Below, piece by piece: positions 27,225 to 36,114 of a stretch of 64,000 bases of DNA; position 1 is the stretch's first letter; every line of letters starts with the position of its first letter. Source of the stretch: Halobacillus kuroshimensis DSM 18393 (GTDB taxonomy: Bacteria > Bacillota > Bacilli > Bacillales > Halobacillaceae); NCBI RefSeq assembly GCF_000425705.1, contig NZ_AUDY01000008.1, positions 682,001 through 746,000 on the forward strand, in the 5' to 3' direction. Under the pieces are notes generated by a model. That model searched no databases. It was not told the DNA's origin and saw only the letters and a list, made by a program, of their open reading frames with translations. Made by a program: the position numbers and the translations under genes.

Positions 27225-27587
27225 ATGGGAGAAAGAATACTAATTGTAGATGATGCAGCGTTCATGCGTATGATGGTGAAGGACATTTTAACAAAAAACG
27301 GCTATGAAATTGCCGGCGAAGCGGAAGATGGACAAAAAGCAGTGGAGCTTTACAAAGAGGAAAAACCGGATCTTGTCACGATGGATATCACCATGCCGGA
27401 AATGGATGGGATTACGGCGTTGAAGGAAATTAAGGCGGTTAATCCAGACGCAAAAGTCATCATGTGTTCAGCTATGGGGCAGCAGGCGATGGTTGTGGAC
27501 GCAATCCAGGCCGGCGCCAAGGACTTTATTGTGAAGCCTTTCCAGGCGGACCGTGTGATTGAAGCGATTCAGAAAGCGTTAAGCTGA
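27225..27587 (+). CDS. cheY: chemotaxis response regulator CheY
   Basis: Single-domain receiver whose phosphorylated form binds the switch. The 120-residue length equals B. subtilis CheY. Acidic pocket residues are in ILIVDDAAFM, the phosphoacceptor is D54 in VTMDITMPEMDG, the conserved Ser is in IMCSAMG and the Lys in FIVKPFQ. The ATG at 27225 is chosen because AGGAGGA lies 7 bases upstream; an ATG at 27207 precedes that site. Confidence 0.97.
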   Translation: MGERILIVDDAAFMRMMVKDILTKNGYEIAGEAEDGQKAVELYKEEKPDLVTMDITMPEMDGITALKEIKAVNPDAKVIMCSAMGQQAMVVDAIQAGAKDFIVKPFQADRVIEAIQKALS

Positions 27588-27597
27588 AGCGGGGAAT

Positions 27598-28251
27598 ATG
27601 ATGTTTTCTGCACCAAGAGTATCAGCAATGTTGATGTTTACGGTCCTCCTGCTGACGGTTTTTCCTTTGCAAACGATGGCCCAGCCCTCTGTGAACGAAT
27701 GTTTATCCAATCCGGAACTGGAGGGCTGCCCTGGTGCAGATGCGGATATGGATCCATCTGAGCCGGCCGCTGGAACAGCACAGGATCAGCCTTCGCTTCT
27801 GTGGAACTTCATGAAGCTCGGACTGGCCCTGGTTTTTGTTGTGGCCTTGATTTATGGATTGCTGAAATTGTTCAACCGTAAAAACCAGTGGGTGAACCAA
27901 TCAAGAACTATGGAGAACCTGGGGGGGATGAGTCTCGGGCCTAATCGTTCCATACAGGCTGTAAGAGTAGGGGAGCAGGTGTTTTTATTAGGTGTAGGAG
28001 ATTCCGTGGAGTTGATCACTGAAATTACGGATCAGGATACGAAGGCTTCTTTTCAGAAAAAGGACCAGGGCCCTTCCATTCCAACAGCTTCCGTGCAGAA
28101 CCTGCTGCGTAAACTCCCCGGTCATCAAGAGCCAAAAAAGGATACCTCGACGTTTCAATTCCAACAGCTTTTTGAAACCCAGCTGAACGATATGAAACAG
28201 AAACAGAAAAAAGCAGCGGAGAGAACGAAAGGGGGACAGGATCATGAATGA
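27598..28251 (+). CDS. fliO: flagellar biosynthesis protein FliO (FliZ in Bacillus)
   Basis: FliO helps assemble the FliP ring of the export gate. The 217-residue product has an N-terminal hydrophobic signal (MLMFTVLLLTVFPLQTMAQ). A short extracytoplasmic part carries two Cys (ECLSNPELEGC). A membrane segment near 68-87 (FMKLGLALVFVVALIYGLLK) leads to a cytoplasmic tail with GPNRSIQAVRVGEQVFLLGVG. ATGs at 27598 and 27601 are both possible, with GGGG upstream fitting 27601 slightly better. It overlaps fliP by 8 bases. Confidence 0.9.
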   Translation: MMFSAPRVSAMLMFTVLLLTVFPLQTMAQPSVNECLSNPELEGCPGADADMDPSEPAAGTAQDQPSLLWNFMKLGLALVFVVALIYGLLKLFNRKNQWVNQSRTMENLGGMSLGPNRSIQAVRVGEQVFLLGVGDSVELITEITDQDTKASFQKKDQGPSIPTASVQNLLRKLPGHQEPKKDTSTFQFQQLFETQLNDMKQKQKKAAERTKGGQDHE

Positions 28252-28909
28252 ATTTGTAGATATCTTTACAAGCTCAGATCCTGAAAACATCGCTACCTCT
28301 GTCAAACTGCTGCTGTTGTTGACGGTTTTATCACTGGCCCCCGGTCTGTTGATCTTAATGACCAGTTTTACAAGGATTCTTATCGTTTTGTCCTTTGTCC
28401 GGACATCGCTGGCTACTCAGCAGATGCCTCCCAACCAGGTGTTGATAGGAATCGCTCTGTTTCTGACGTTCTTTATCATGGCTCCTACGTTTGAGGAGGT
28501 CAACGAGCAGGCATTAACCCCGTTGTTTAATGAGGAAATCACATTAGATGAAGCGTATGACGAAGCGAGTGCTCCGATGAAGGAGTTCATGGGCAAACAC
28601 ACCAGGCAGAAGGATCTGGCCTTATTTATGAATTATTCCGGTCTGGAAGCTCCTTCTTCTATCCAGGATGTGCCGCTGACTACACTTGTGCCTGCTTTTG
28701 CCATCAGTGAACTGAAAACCGCTTTTCAAATGGGTTTCATGATTTTTGTACCATTTTTAGTCATTGATATGGCTGTCGCCAGCGTGTTGATGTCGATGGG
28801 AATGATGATGCTTCCACCTGTCATGATTTCCCTGCCGTTTAAGATTCTGCTGTTTGTCCTCGTGGACGGCTGGTTCTTAATAACGAAATCCTTGCTGGAA
28901 GGCTATTAA
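28244..28909 (+). CDS. fliP: flagellar export gate protein FliP
   Basis: FliP is the main subunit of the FliPQR export channel. The 221-residue length equals B. subtilis FliP. It has four membrane helices and the family motifs LLTVLSLAPGLLILMTSFTRI, RTSLATQQMPPNQVLIGIALFLTFF (in part), FAISELKTAFQMGF and MGMMMLPPVMISLPFK. The ATG is inside ATGAATGA, overlapping the fliO stop. Confidence 0.97.
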   Translation: MNEFVDIFTSSDPENIATSVKLLLLLTVLSLAPGLLILMTSFTRILIVLSFVRTSLATQQMPPNQVLIGIALFLTFFIMAPTFEEVNEQALTPLFNEEITLDEAYDEASAPMKEFMGKHTRQKDLALFMNYSGLEAPSSIQDVPLTTLVPAFAISELKTAFQMGFMIFVPFLVIDMAVASVLMSMGMMMLPPVMISLPFKILLFVLVDGWFLITKSLLEGY

Positions 28910-28921
28910 GGAGGAACCACG

Positions 28922-29191
28922 ATGAATAGCAATATGGTTATCTCATTTGCCAAGGAAGGAATTTATACGGTCCTGCTGATTTCCGGGCCCCTCTTGATTC
29001 TTGCATTAACCGTAGGGCTGGTTGTGAGTATATTCCAGGCTACAACGCAGATTCAGGAACAGACGCTTGCCTTTATCCCGAAAATCGTCGCCGTTTTAAT
29101 TGGACTGATCGTCTTTGGGCCTTGGATGCTTACCAATATGGTTGAATACACAGCGGAAATCTTTAATAACTTGAATATGCTGGTGGGCTGA
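28922..29191 (+). CDS. fliQ: flagellar export gate protein FliQ
   Basis: A small two-helix membrane subunit of the FliPQR gate. The 89-residue product has VLLISGPLLILALTVGLVVS, the loop IFQATTQIQEQTLAFIPKI and a second helix ending in GPWMLTNMVEY. AAGGAGG precedes the ATG, 12 bases after fliP. Confidence 0.96.
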   Translation: MNSNMVISFAKEGIYTVLLISGPLLILALTVGLVVSIFQATTQIQEQTLAFIPKIVAVLIGLIVFGPWMLTNMVEYTAEIFNNLNMLVG

Positions 29192-29193
29192 CT

Positions 29194-29970
29194 ATGATCG
29201 AATCGATTTCGCTCGTGAATCTGCCGGCATTTCTGCTGGTCTTCGTCCGGGTGGCCGCTTTTTTTGCATCCCTGCCTTTGTTTTCTTATCGGACAGTACC
29301 GGTCACTCATAAAGTAGGGTTCAGCTTTTTTTTAGCCGCCTTGATGGTTTTCACCCTTCCTGTTCCTGAAATGACGGTGGACGGGACCTATTTTCTTCTG
29401 CTTTTAAAAGAGGCAGCCGTGGGACTTGGGGTCGGTCTTTTGGCTTACATTATTCTGGGAGCCATACAAATCGCCGGAGGGTTCATCGATTTTCAAATGG
29501 GCTTTGCCGTCGCCAATGTGATCGACCCTCAAACAGGAGCTCAAATTCCTTTGGTGGGCCAGTATATGTATATCATTACATTACTGTTCATTTTAGTCGT
29601 CGATGGTCATCATTTGATGATTGATGGAATTTTTTACAGCTATCAATTCATCGGCCTTGATCAATTTCTTCCTATGAAAGAAGAAGGCTGGATCATGTTT
29701 GTCATCCAGTCGTTCAATAAGATGTTTATGATTGCTTTTTTAATGGCTGTACCTATCGTTGGGTGTCTGTTCCTTGTTGACATCGCCCTTGGAATCGTTG
29801 CCCGGACCGTCCCACAGTTGAACGTGTTTGTTGTGGGACTGCCTTTGAAAATTTTTGTCGCGCTGTCCGTTCTCGTTATAGCGATGAGTTTTTATGTTTA
29901 TCTGATTCAAATACTGTTCGAAACGATGCTTGAAACCATGAGGGGATTTATGGATGTACTTGGAGGCTGA
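29194..29970 (+). CDS. fliR: flagellar export gate protein FliR
   Basis: FliR is the third gate subunit and seeds assembly with FliP. The 258-residue product is highly hydrophobic, with about six membrane segments. Conserved parts are NLPAFLLVFVRVAAFFASLP, GGFIDFQMGFAVANVIDPQ and the C-terminal VVGLPLKIFVALSVLVI. It starts two bases after the fliQ stop and is probably coupled to it. Confidence 0.96.
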   Translation: MIESISLVNLPAFLLVFVRVAAFFASLPLFSYRTVPVTHKVGFSFFLAALMVFTLPVPEMTVDGTYFLLLLKEAAVGLGVGLLAYIILGAIQIAGGFIDFQMGFAVANVIDPQTGAQIPLVGQYMYIITLLFILVVDGHHLMIDGIFYSYQFIGLDQFLPMKEEGWIMFVIQSFNKMFMIAFLMAVPIVGCLFLVDIALGIVARTVPQLNVFVVGLPLKIFVALSVLVIAMSFYVYLIQILFETMLETMRGFMDVLGG

Positions 29971-29976
29971 TGAACA

Positions 29977-31062
29977 ATGGCATGGATGAAGTTGGATCTG
30001 CAATATTTCGCAGCCGATGAAAAGACGGAAAAAGCAACACCAAAAAAGAGGCAGGATACGAGAAAAAAAGGACAGGTACCCAAAAGTCAGGATGTAAACA
30101 CAGGGGTCCTGCTGTTGTTTATGTTCGGCGGCCTTTTTCTCCTTGGCGGATATATGAGGGACGCGGTATTGAATATGTACCGCCATGCTTTTACTTATTA
30201 TGTGCATCAGGACTTAACACAGGAGCAGACTCATACCATTTTTGTTGAAATGACGATGGAAACAGCGAAGGTGACGGCCCCGCTCATGGGTATTGCAGTC
30301 GTTGCAGGGATCGCTTCCAACCTTCTTCAAGTAGGCGTCATGTTCACAGGGGAGCCTTTGAAGGCGGATTTGAAAAAAATCGATCCGATTAAAGGAGCCA
30401 AGCGGATTTTTTCTGCACGAGCCCTTGTGGAATTGTTGAAGTCTCTTCTGAAAATCAGCGTCGTCGGGGTGATCACCTTCTCTATCATTTGGATAAACAA
30501 AGATCAGATGATGATGATGTCGCAGAAATCGGTGGAAGATGCCGTGTCTTTCTTCGGGACGATTACTGTCATCATGGGAATCGCTTCAGCTCTGGCCCTG
30601 CTGCTCCTATCCGTTCTCGATTATACATACCAGCGTTATGATCACGAGAAGAACATCCGAATGTCCAAAAAAGACATAAAGGATGAGTATAAAAACATAG
30701 AGGGTGACCCTCAAATCAAAGCGAAAATCAAAGAAAAGCAGCGCCAGATGTCAGCATCGAGGATGATGAGTGAAGTCCCACAGGCAGATGTCGTCATTAC
30801 CAACCCGACCCATTACGCTGTTGCGGTGAAGTATGATGACCAGGAATCTGACGCTCCGATCGTCGTAGCTAAGGGTGTGGATTTTCTCGCCCTTAAAATT
30901 AAGGATATTGCCAGGGCGCACGACATTGTAACCGTGGAAAACAGACCGCTGGCCAGATCGCTTTATGCCAAATGTGAAATAGACAAGCCGATTGATGAAG
31001 AGTTTTTTAAAGCGGTGGCTGAAATACTCGCCTACGTCTACCGGCTGCAGGAAAAGATTTAA
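29977..31062 (+). CDS. flhB: flagellar export switch protein FlhB
   Basis: FlhB controls the change from hook to filament export through self-cleavage. The 361-residue product has an N-terminal KTEKATPKKRQDTRKKGQVPKS motif region, four membrane helices and a cytoplasmic domain. The autocleavage site is NPTH (276-279) in VVITNPTHYAVAVKYD. GGAGG is 10 bases before the ATG. Confidence 0.97.
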   Translation: MAWMKLDLQYFAADEKTEKATPKKRQDTRKKGQVPKSQDVNTGVLLLFMFGGLFLLGGYMRDAVLNMYRHAFTYYVHQDLTQEQTHTIFVEMTMETAKVTAPLMGIAVVAGIASNLLQVGVMFTGEPLKADLKKIDPIKGAKRIFSARALVELLKSLLKISVVGVITFSIIWINKDQMMMMSQKSVEDAVSFFGTITVIMGIASALALLLLSVLDYTYQRYDHEKNIRMSKKDIKDEYKNIEGDPQIKAKIKEKQRQMSASRMMSEVPQADVVITNPTHYAVAVKYDDQESDAPIVVAKGVDFLALKIKDIARAHDIVTVENRPLARSLYAKCEIDKPIDEEFFKAVAEILAYVYRLQEKI

Positions 31063-31077
31063 GAAAGGAGTGCCCTT

Positions 31078-33111
31078 ATGTCACCAAGAGATTTATCCGT
31101 CCTGTTAGGTGTAATATTGATCATCATTATGCTTGTTATACCTTTACCTGGGTGGCTCCTCAGCTTTTTTATTCTTATTAATATCACGCTTGCCCTTATC
31201 GTTATTTTAGTATCCATGAATATGGATGAGGCGCTCCAGTTTGCCGTCTTTCCGACCCTTTTGCTGCTGCTTACGTTATTCCGTCTTGGTCTGAACGTAT
31301 CAACAACGCGTTCGATTCTTTCTGAGGCGGAAGCCGGTGGTGTTGTAGAAACCTTCGGAACTTTTGTCATTGGTGGTAATCCTCTCGTTGGTTTTGTTGT
31401 ATTCATCATCCTTGTCATCATACAATTTTTAGTTATTACCAAAGGGGCGGAACGGGTTTCCGAAGTAGCTGCTCGTTTCACTCTTGATGCGATGCCGGGA
31501 AAACAGATGAGTATTGATGCCGACTTAAACGCAGGCATGATTAATGAACATCAGGCTAAGGAACGACGAGGAAAAATTGAGAATGAGGCCGATTTTTACG
31601 GAGCCATGGACGGAGCCAGTAAGTTCGTAAAAGGAGATGCCATCGCCGGAATTATTATCGTGATCATCAACATCATTTTTGGATTGATTATCGGCATGGC
31701 CCAGATGGGCATGTCTTTTAATGAAGCTATTGATACATATATGCGTCTGACCGTTGGTGACGGACTCGTCAGTCAGATTCCGGCCCTGCTCATATCGACC
31801 GCAACCGGAATTGTAGTCACAAGAGTCGCCTCAGAAGGGAATTTGAGTTCTGATGTGACCAGTCAGCTGCTCCGCTATCCAAAGCTTCTTTATATTGCAG
31901 CCGCCTCCATCTTCCTTCTCGGCCTGACCCCGATTCCCATTTTCTTAACGAGCCTGATCGCCGGAGTGCTGGCGTTTGGAGGGTATCGCCTTTCCAGGCA
32001 GTCTGAAAAGCAGGACATTGAAGAACCGGAGGAGACCGATGAAGCAGAAGGGGATCAGATGCGGTCGCCGGAAAATGTAGTTGACCTTATTAGTATGGAT
32101 CCGATTGAATTTGAGTTCGGTTATGCCTTAATTCCTATCGCCGACACGAGTCAGGGGGGAGATCTGCTCGATCGGATCGTTATGATCCGGCGGCAGCTTG
32201 CCATAGAACTCGGCCTTGTCATTCCTGTCGTGCGTATCCGTGATAACATTCAGCTCAGTCCCAACGAGTACCGGTTGAAAATCAAAGGAAACCAAGTTGC
32301 AGGTGGAGAGCTTCTGCTGGATCATTATCTGGCCATGACCCCAGGTGATGAGGATGACGGAGTCGAGGGCATGGATACCGTGGAACCTGCGTTTGGACTC
32401 CCGGCTAAGTGGATTACAGAAGATGTAAAAGATGAGGCGGAACTGTCAGGATACACCGTTGTCGATCCTCCATCTGTCGTTTCGACTCACATAACGGAAG
32501 TGATTAAGCGTCATGCCCACGCCCTCCTTGGCCGTCAGGAAACCCAGCAGCTGATCGATCACTTGAAGGCCTCCTATCCAATATTGGTTCAGGAAGTCAC
32601 CCCTGACCCACTCAGTGTCGGGGATGTTCAAAAAGTGCTGGCCAAACTGCTGCGTGAAAACATCTCAATTAAAAATCTGCCGGTCATTTTTGAAACACTG
32701 GCCGATTTTGCGAAGATGACCAATGATACAGAATTGTTAGGTGAGTATGTGCGCCAGTCTCTGTCTGCACAGATTACGAGTCAGTTTAAGGGTGGTCATG
32801 ATCAGATGAAAGTGATTACGGTTTCCGGTCAAGTGGAGAAGCTGGTCGCTGATCATATTAAGCAGACGGAGCATGGCAGCTATCTTGCCCTTGACCCTGA
32901 AAGGCAACAGGCGGTATTACGCTCTGTAGCTGAACAGGTCGAACGGGTCACTCTTCAGGAGGAGACGGCGGTCGTCCTTTGTTCGCCGGCTGTGCGAATG
33001 TACATGAAGCAGCTGCTGGACCGGGCGCTGCCCCAGGTCGTCGTGCTTTCTTATAACGAATTAGATCCAAGTGCAGAAGTCCAGAGTGTCGGGGTGGTGA
33101 ATGTATCGTGA
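31078..33111 (+). CDS. flhA: flagellar export gate protein FlhA
   Basis: FlhA is the large export-gate protein that binds chaperone-substrate complexes and uses proton motive force. The 677-residue length equals B. subtilis FlhA. The membrane half has about eight helices with FPTLLLLLTLFRLGLNVSTT, TKGAERVSEVAARFTLDAMPGK and GDAIAGIIIVIINI. The cytoplasmic half (about 340 onward) has VVDPPSVVSTHITEVIKRHA. GAAAGGAG precedes the ATG. It overlaps flhF by 4 bases. Confidence 0.97.
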   Translation: MSPRDLSVLLGVILIIIMLVIPLPGWLLSFFILINITLALIVILVSMNMDEALQFAVFPTLLLLLTLFRLGLNVSTTRSILSEAEAGGVVETFGTFVIGGNPLVGFVVFIILVIIQFLVITKGAERVSEVAARFTLDAMPGKQMSIDADLNAGMINEHQAKERRGKIENEADFYGAMDGASKFVKGDAIAGIIIVIINIIFGLIIGMAQMGMSFNEAIDTYMRLTVGDGLVSQIPALLISTATGIVVTRVASEGNLSSDVTSQLLRYPKLLYIAAASIFLLGLTPIPIFLTSLIAGVLAFGGYRLSRQSEKQDIEEPEETDEAEGDQMRSPENVVDLISMDPIEFEFGYALIPIADTSQGGDLLDRIVMIRRQLAIELGLVIPVVRIRDNIQLSPNEYRLKIKGNQVAGGELLLDHYLAMTPGDEDDGVEGMDTVEPAFGLPAKWITEDVKDEAELSGYTVVDPPSVVSTHITEVIKRHAHALLGRQETQQLIDHLKASYPILVQEVTPDPLSVGDVQKVLAKLLRENISIKNLPVIFETLADFAKMTNDTELLGEYVRQSLSAQITSQFKGGHDQMKVITVSGQVEKLVADHIKQTEHGSYLALDPERQQAVLRSVAEQVERVTLQEETAVVLCSPAVRMYMKQLLDRALPQVVVLSYNELDPSAEVQSVGVVNVS

Positions 33112-34211
33112 GAATAAAAAAGTTTCACGGAGTGTCGATGCCGGAAGTTATGAAAAAAGTGAGAAGTGAATTTGGAACAGAAGCCGTGATCTTAAGCTCT
33201 AAAGTTATCAAAAACGGGGGCTTTCTCGGGTTGTTTAAAAAAGAAATGACAGAAGTGGTCGCAGGTATGGACCCGGATGTTCCAGTTGAACGAAAGAAAG
33301 CAATACCCTCTGAACCACTTCTGGATAAGGGGAATAATGGAGAAAACCAGAAGATTCTGGATGAAATTACTCAGTTGAAAGCCATCATTCAAGATGGATC
33401 AACAAGGAATCCAGCTTTGTCCCCGTTGATGCAGGAGTTGGAACAATATTTATCAAGACAGGGGCTTCAAAAGCCATACGTTCAAAGCCTTGTCACTTCC
33501 ATACTGGAAAAGTATGAACCTCCGAACAAACGTGGTGATGTAAAGAGGATGGCGGTAGAGGAATTGACAGACATGCTGCGGCAGATTCCGTCCGGGCATA
33601 CGTTTCAGAAACGGTACATTCACTTGTTCGGGCCGACAGGAGTCGGAAAGACGACCACCCTGGCCAAGCTGGCCGGAGATGCGGTGTTGAATAAGGGGTG
33701 GAAGGTTGGGTTCATAACAACCGATACGTACAGAATTGGAGCAGTTGAGCAGTTGAAAACCTATGCCGGAATTCTTAATGCCCCGGTCGAGGTGGCTTAT
33801 AACATGGTGGATTACAGGTTGGCGAAGGAAAAACTGACGGATGTTGATCTTGTTCTCATCGATACCGCAGGGCGGAACTACCGGAATCGTGCATTTATTG
33901 AAGAGCTCCAGAACGTGATTGATTTCGAAGAGCAGGCGGATCATTTTCTTGTCTTATCCTTAACGAGTAAATATGCGGACATGCAGGCGGTTTATGATAA
34001 CTTTTCTTTCTTACCTGTGGAGAAGATTATTTTTACAAAAGAAGACGAAACATCAACACTGGCGGATGCCGTCAATCTGATCTTGGAGAAAAAACGGGGG
34101 CCGGCCTATATTACAAATGGACAGGACGTGCCCGATGATATTCAAAGCATGTCTCCCGGAAAAATAGCTGTCCAGCTTATGAAGGGGTATACCGATGAAG
34201 GATCAGGCTGA
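33108..34211 (+). CDS. flhF: flagellar SRP-type GTPase FlhF
   Basis: FlhF sets the position or number of flagella and is an SRP-family GTPase. The 367-residue product starts MRIKKFHGVSMPEVMKKV, has a variable basic middle and an NG domain with [15 protein letters not shown] (G1), TTDTYRIGAVEQL and IDTAGRNYR (G3). The usual TKLD-type G4 reads FTKEDET. The GTG start overlaps the flhA stop by 4 bases. Confidence 0.95.
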   Translation: MRIKKFHGVSMPEVMKKVRSEFGTEAVILSSKVIKNGGFLGLFKKEMTEVVAGMDPDVPVERKKAIPSEPLLDKGNNGENQKILDEITQLKAIIQDGSTRNPALSPLMQELEQYLSRQGLQKPYVQSLVTSILEKYEPPNKRGDVKRMAVEELTDMLRQIPSGHTFQKRYIHLFGPTGVGKTTTLAKLAGDAVLNKGWKVGFITTDTYRIGAVEQLKTYAGILNAPVEVAYNMVDYRLAKEKLTDVDLVLIDTAGRNYRNRAFIEELQNVIDFEEQADHFLVLSLTSKYADMQAVYDNFSFLPVEKIIFTKEDETSTLADAVNLILEKKRGPAYITNGQDVPDDIQSMSPGKIAVQLMKGYTDEGSG

Positions 34212-35064
34212 GCTTCTTCGGACACGTATGATTTCCCGTGAATCCAAGCCTCCTGCGCGGGTGGTTGCCGTTGCCAGCGGAAAAGGAGGGGTCGGGAAAT
34301 CGAATATCACGATAAATATGGCCTTATCCCTGTGCCGCTCCGGGAGGAAAGTGTTGGTGCTGGACATGGATGTCGGAATGGGGAATGTGGATATTCTTTT
34401 AGGACGAACATCGGCTTTCAGTCTGCCTGATCTTATTCGGAACCGGCTGACGTTTCAGGAAATTATTGAACACGGGCCTGGCGGGCTCGATTATGCTGCC
34501 GGCGGATCTGGTTTGACAGAGTTGTTCAATATGAATGCAGAGGACTACGAATTTTTGAACCAGCAGCTTGAAGACGTCTCGAAAATATATGATGTCATCC
34601 TTCTTGATATGGGAGCGGGGATTACAGAAAGCAGCCGCTCATGGCTGCTTTCCGCTCATGAAGTCATTATTGTGACAACGCCGGAGCCTACGTCGATTAC
34701 CGACGCTTATGCACTGATGAAACAGCTGGTATATCTAAACCCCGTACTTCCTTTCTCGTTTATCGTCAATCGGGCGCAGACCAGACCATCGGGGGAACGC
34801 ACATTGGCTCGTCTGCAGGAGGCTGCGCATAGATTTTTACATGTTGACGTGCATCAGCTCGGTGTTGTTCTTGAAGATCGGCAGGTTCTTGAAGCTGTTT
34901 TGAACCAGGTCCCTTTTCTGATCCATGCCCCTTCAGCAAAAGCGAGCCGGGCCGTGGATCAAATCACCGGACGGTTTTTAAACCGCGCATCATACAGGAT
35001 CCATTTGGAAGAACCGGGATTTTTGGAAAAATTAAAACGGCTCGTAAGGAAGGGGGAAGCGTAG
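34195..35064 (+). CDS. flhG: flagellar number regulator FlhG (YlxH), MinD-like ATPase
   Basis: FlhG stimulates FlhF GTPase and helps C-ring assembly. The 289-residue product has a deviant Walker A VASGKGGVGKSNITIN near 25-40, DMDVGMGNVDILLG and Walker B VILLDMGAGIT. The N-terminal helix MKDQAELLRTRM matches the FlhF-activating segment. The C-terminal basic helix (EKLKRLVRK) may bind membrane. It overlaps flhF by 17 bases. Confidence 0.95.
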   Translation: MKDQAELLRTRMISRESKPPARVVAVASGKGGVGKSNITINMALSLCRSGRKVLVLDMDVGMGNVDILLGRTSAFSLPDLIRNRLTFQEIIEHGPGGLDYAAGGSGLTELFNMNAEDYEFLNQQLEDVSKIYDVILLDMGAGITESSRSWLLSAHEVIIVTTPEPTSITDAYALMKQLVYLNPVLPFSFIVNRAQTRPSGERTLARLQEAAHRFLHVDVHQLGVVLEDRQVLEAVLNQVPFLIHAPSAKASRAVDQITGRFLNRASYRIHLEEPGFLEKLKRLVRKGEA

Positions 35065-36110
35065 TGAAAGAAATCAAAGTACTGGTCGTCGATGACTCAG
35101 CCTTTATGAGACGGGTGTTGAGCGATATGCTCCAGCGGGATCAGCGCATCAAGGTGGTGGGTGCTGCCAGGAATGGACGGGATTGTCTTCAAAAACTGAA
35201 GCAGGTTCAACCCGATGTGATCACGATGGATGTGGAGATGCCCGTCATGGACGGCCTGTCCACTCTGGAGTGGATCATGAAGGAAACACCGCTGCCTGTC
35301 GTCATGGTGTCCAGTCTTACTAAAGACGGGGCCGAGAGCACGTTGAAGGCGATGGAACTTGGCGCCGTCGATTTCATACCAAAACCTTCGGGCGCTATCT
35401 CTCTTGATATGGAAAAAGTAGAAGCTGAAGTAATAAAGAAAGTGAAAGGCGCGGCGGAAGCAAGGGTAAGAACATTGCCATTGAGCCATCCTGTTGAAAA
35501 TCCTCCCTCTGTTTCATTCCAAAAAGGGAAGAAGAAACGGGTCGTAGCGATCGGCACCTCTACAGGAGGACCGAGAGCTCTTCAAAAGGTTCTCGCCGCC
35601 CTTCCGGAACAACTGCCGGCGCCGCTTTTGGTCGTTCAGCATATGCCGCCGGGATTTACTAAGACCCTGGCTGACCGGCTGGATAAGCTTTCTTCCATCA
35701 CCGTCAAAGAGGGGGAAGATGAAGAAGAGTTGAAAAATGGTGTCGCTTATATTGCTCCTGGAGGAACTCATATGACGGTTGTTCAGAAAGGGGAAGGGCT
35801 TTTCCTTGAATTAAATGCCCAGGCACCTGTGAATGGACATCGGCCGTCCGTCAATACATTGTTTCAGTCCCTTGCTGCTGTACAAGGGTGGACGGTTACA
35901 GCGGTTGTGATGACCGGGATGGGCACGGATGGACTGGAAGGCATGATCAAGCTTCGAAGCAGCTGTCCGACCTACACGATTGCAGAATCTGAACAATCCT
36001 GTGTCGTCTATGGGATGCCGAAAGCGGTCGTTAAGTCAGGACTGGCTGATGAAGTGACAGATGTCTCGAATATAAGCGCCGCAATCGTGCATGCGCTAGA
36101 GAAGGGGTAA
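35064..36110 (+). CDS. cheB: chemotaxis glutamate methylesterase CheB
   Basis: CheB demethylates and deamidates chemoreceptors for adaptation. The 348-residue product has an N-terminal receiver (VVDDSAFMRRVL, D56 in ITMDVEMPVMDG) and a C-terminal esterase. Catalytic parts are S166 in GTSTGGPRAL, the His in VVQHMPPGFT and the Asp in GMGTDGLEG. The GTG start overlaps the flhG TAG by one base. Confidence 0.96.
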   Translation: MKEIKVLVVDDSAFMRRVLSDMLQRDQRIKVVGAARNGRDCLQKLKQVQPDVITMDVEMPVMDGLSTLEWIMKETPLPVVMVSSLTKDGAESTLKAMELGAVDFIPKPSGAISLDMEKVEAEVIKKVKGAAEARVRTLPLSHPVENPPSVSFQKGKKKRVVAIGTSTGGPRALQKVLAALPEQLPAPLLVVQHMPPGFTKTLADRLDKLSSITVKEGEDEEELKNGVAYIAPGGTHMTVVQKGEGLFLELNAQAPVNGHRPSVNTLFQSLAAVQGWTVTAVVMTGMGTDGLEGMIKLRSSCPTYTIAESEQSCVVYGMPKAVVKSGLADEVTDVSNISAAIVHALEKG

Positions 36111-36114
36111 AGAA

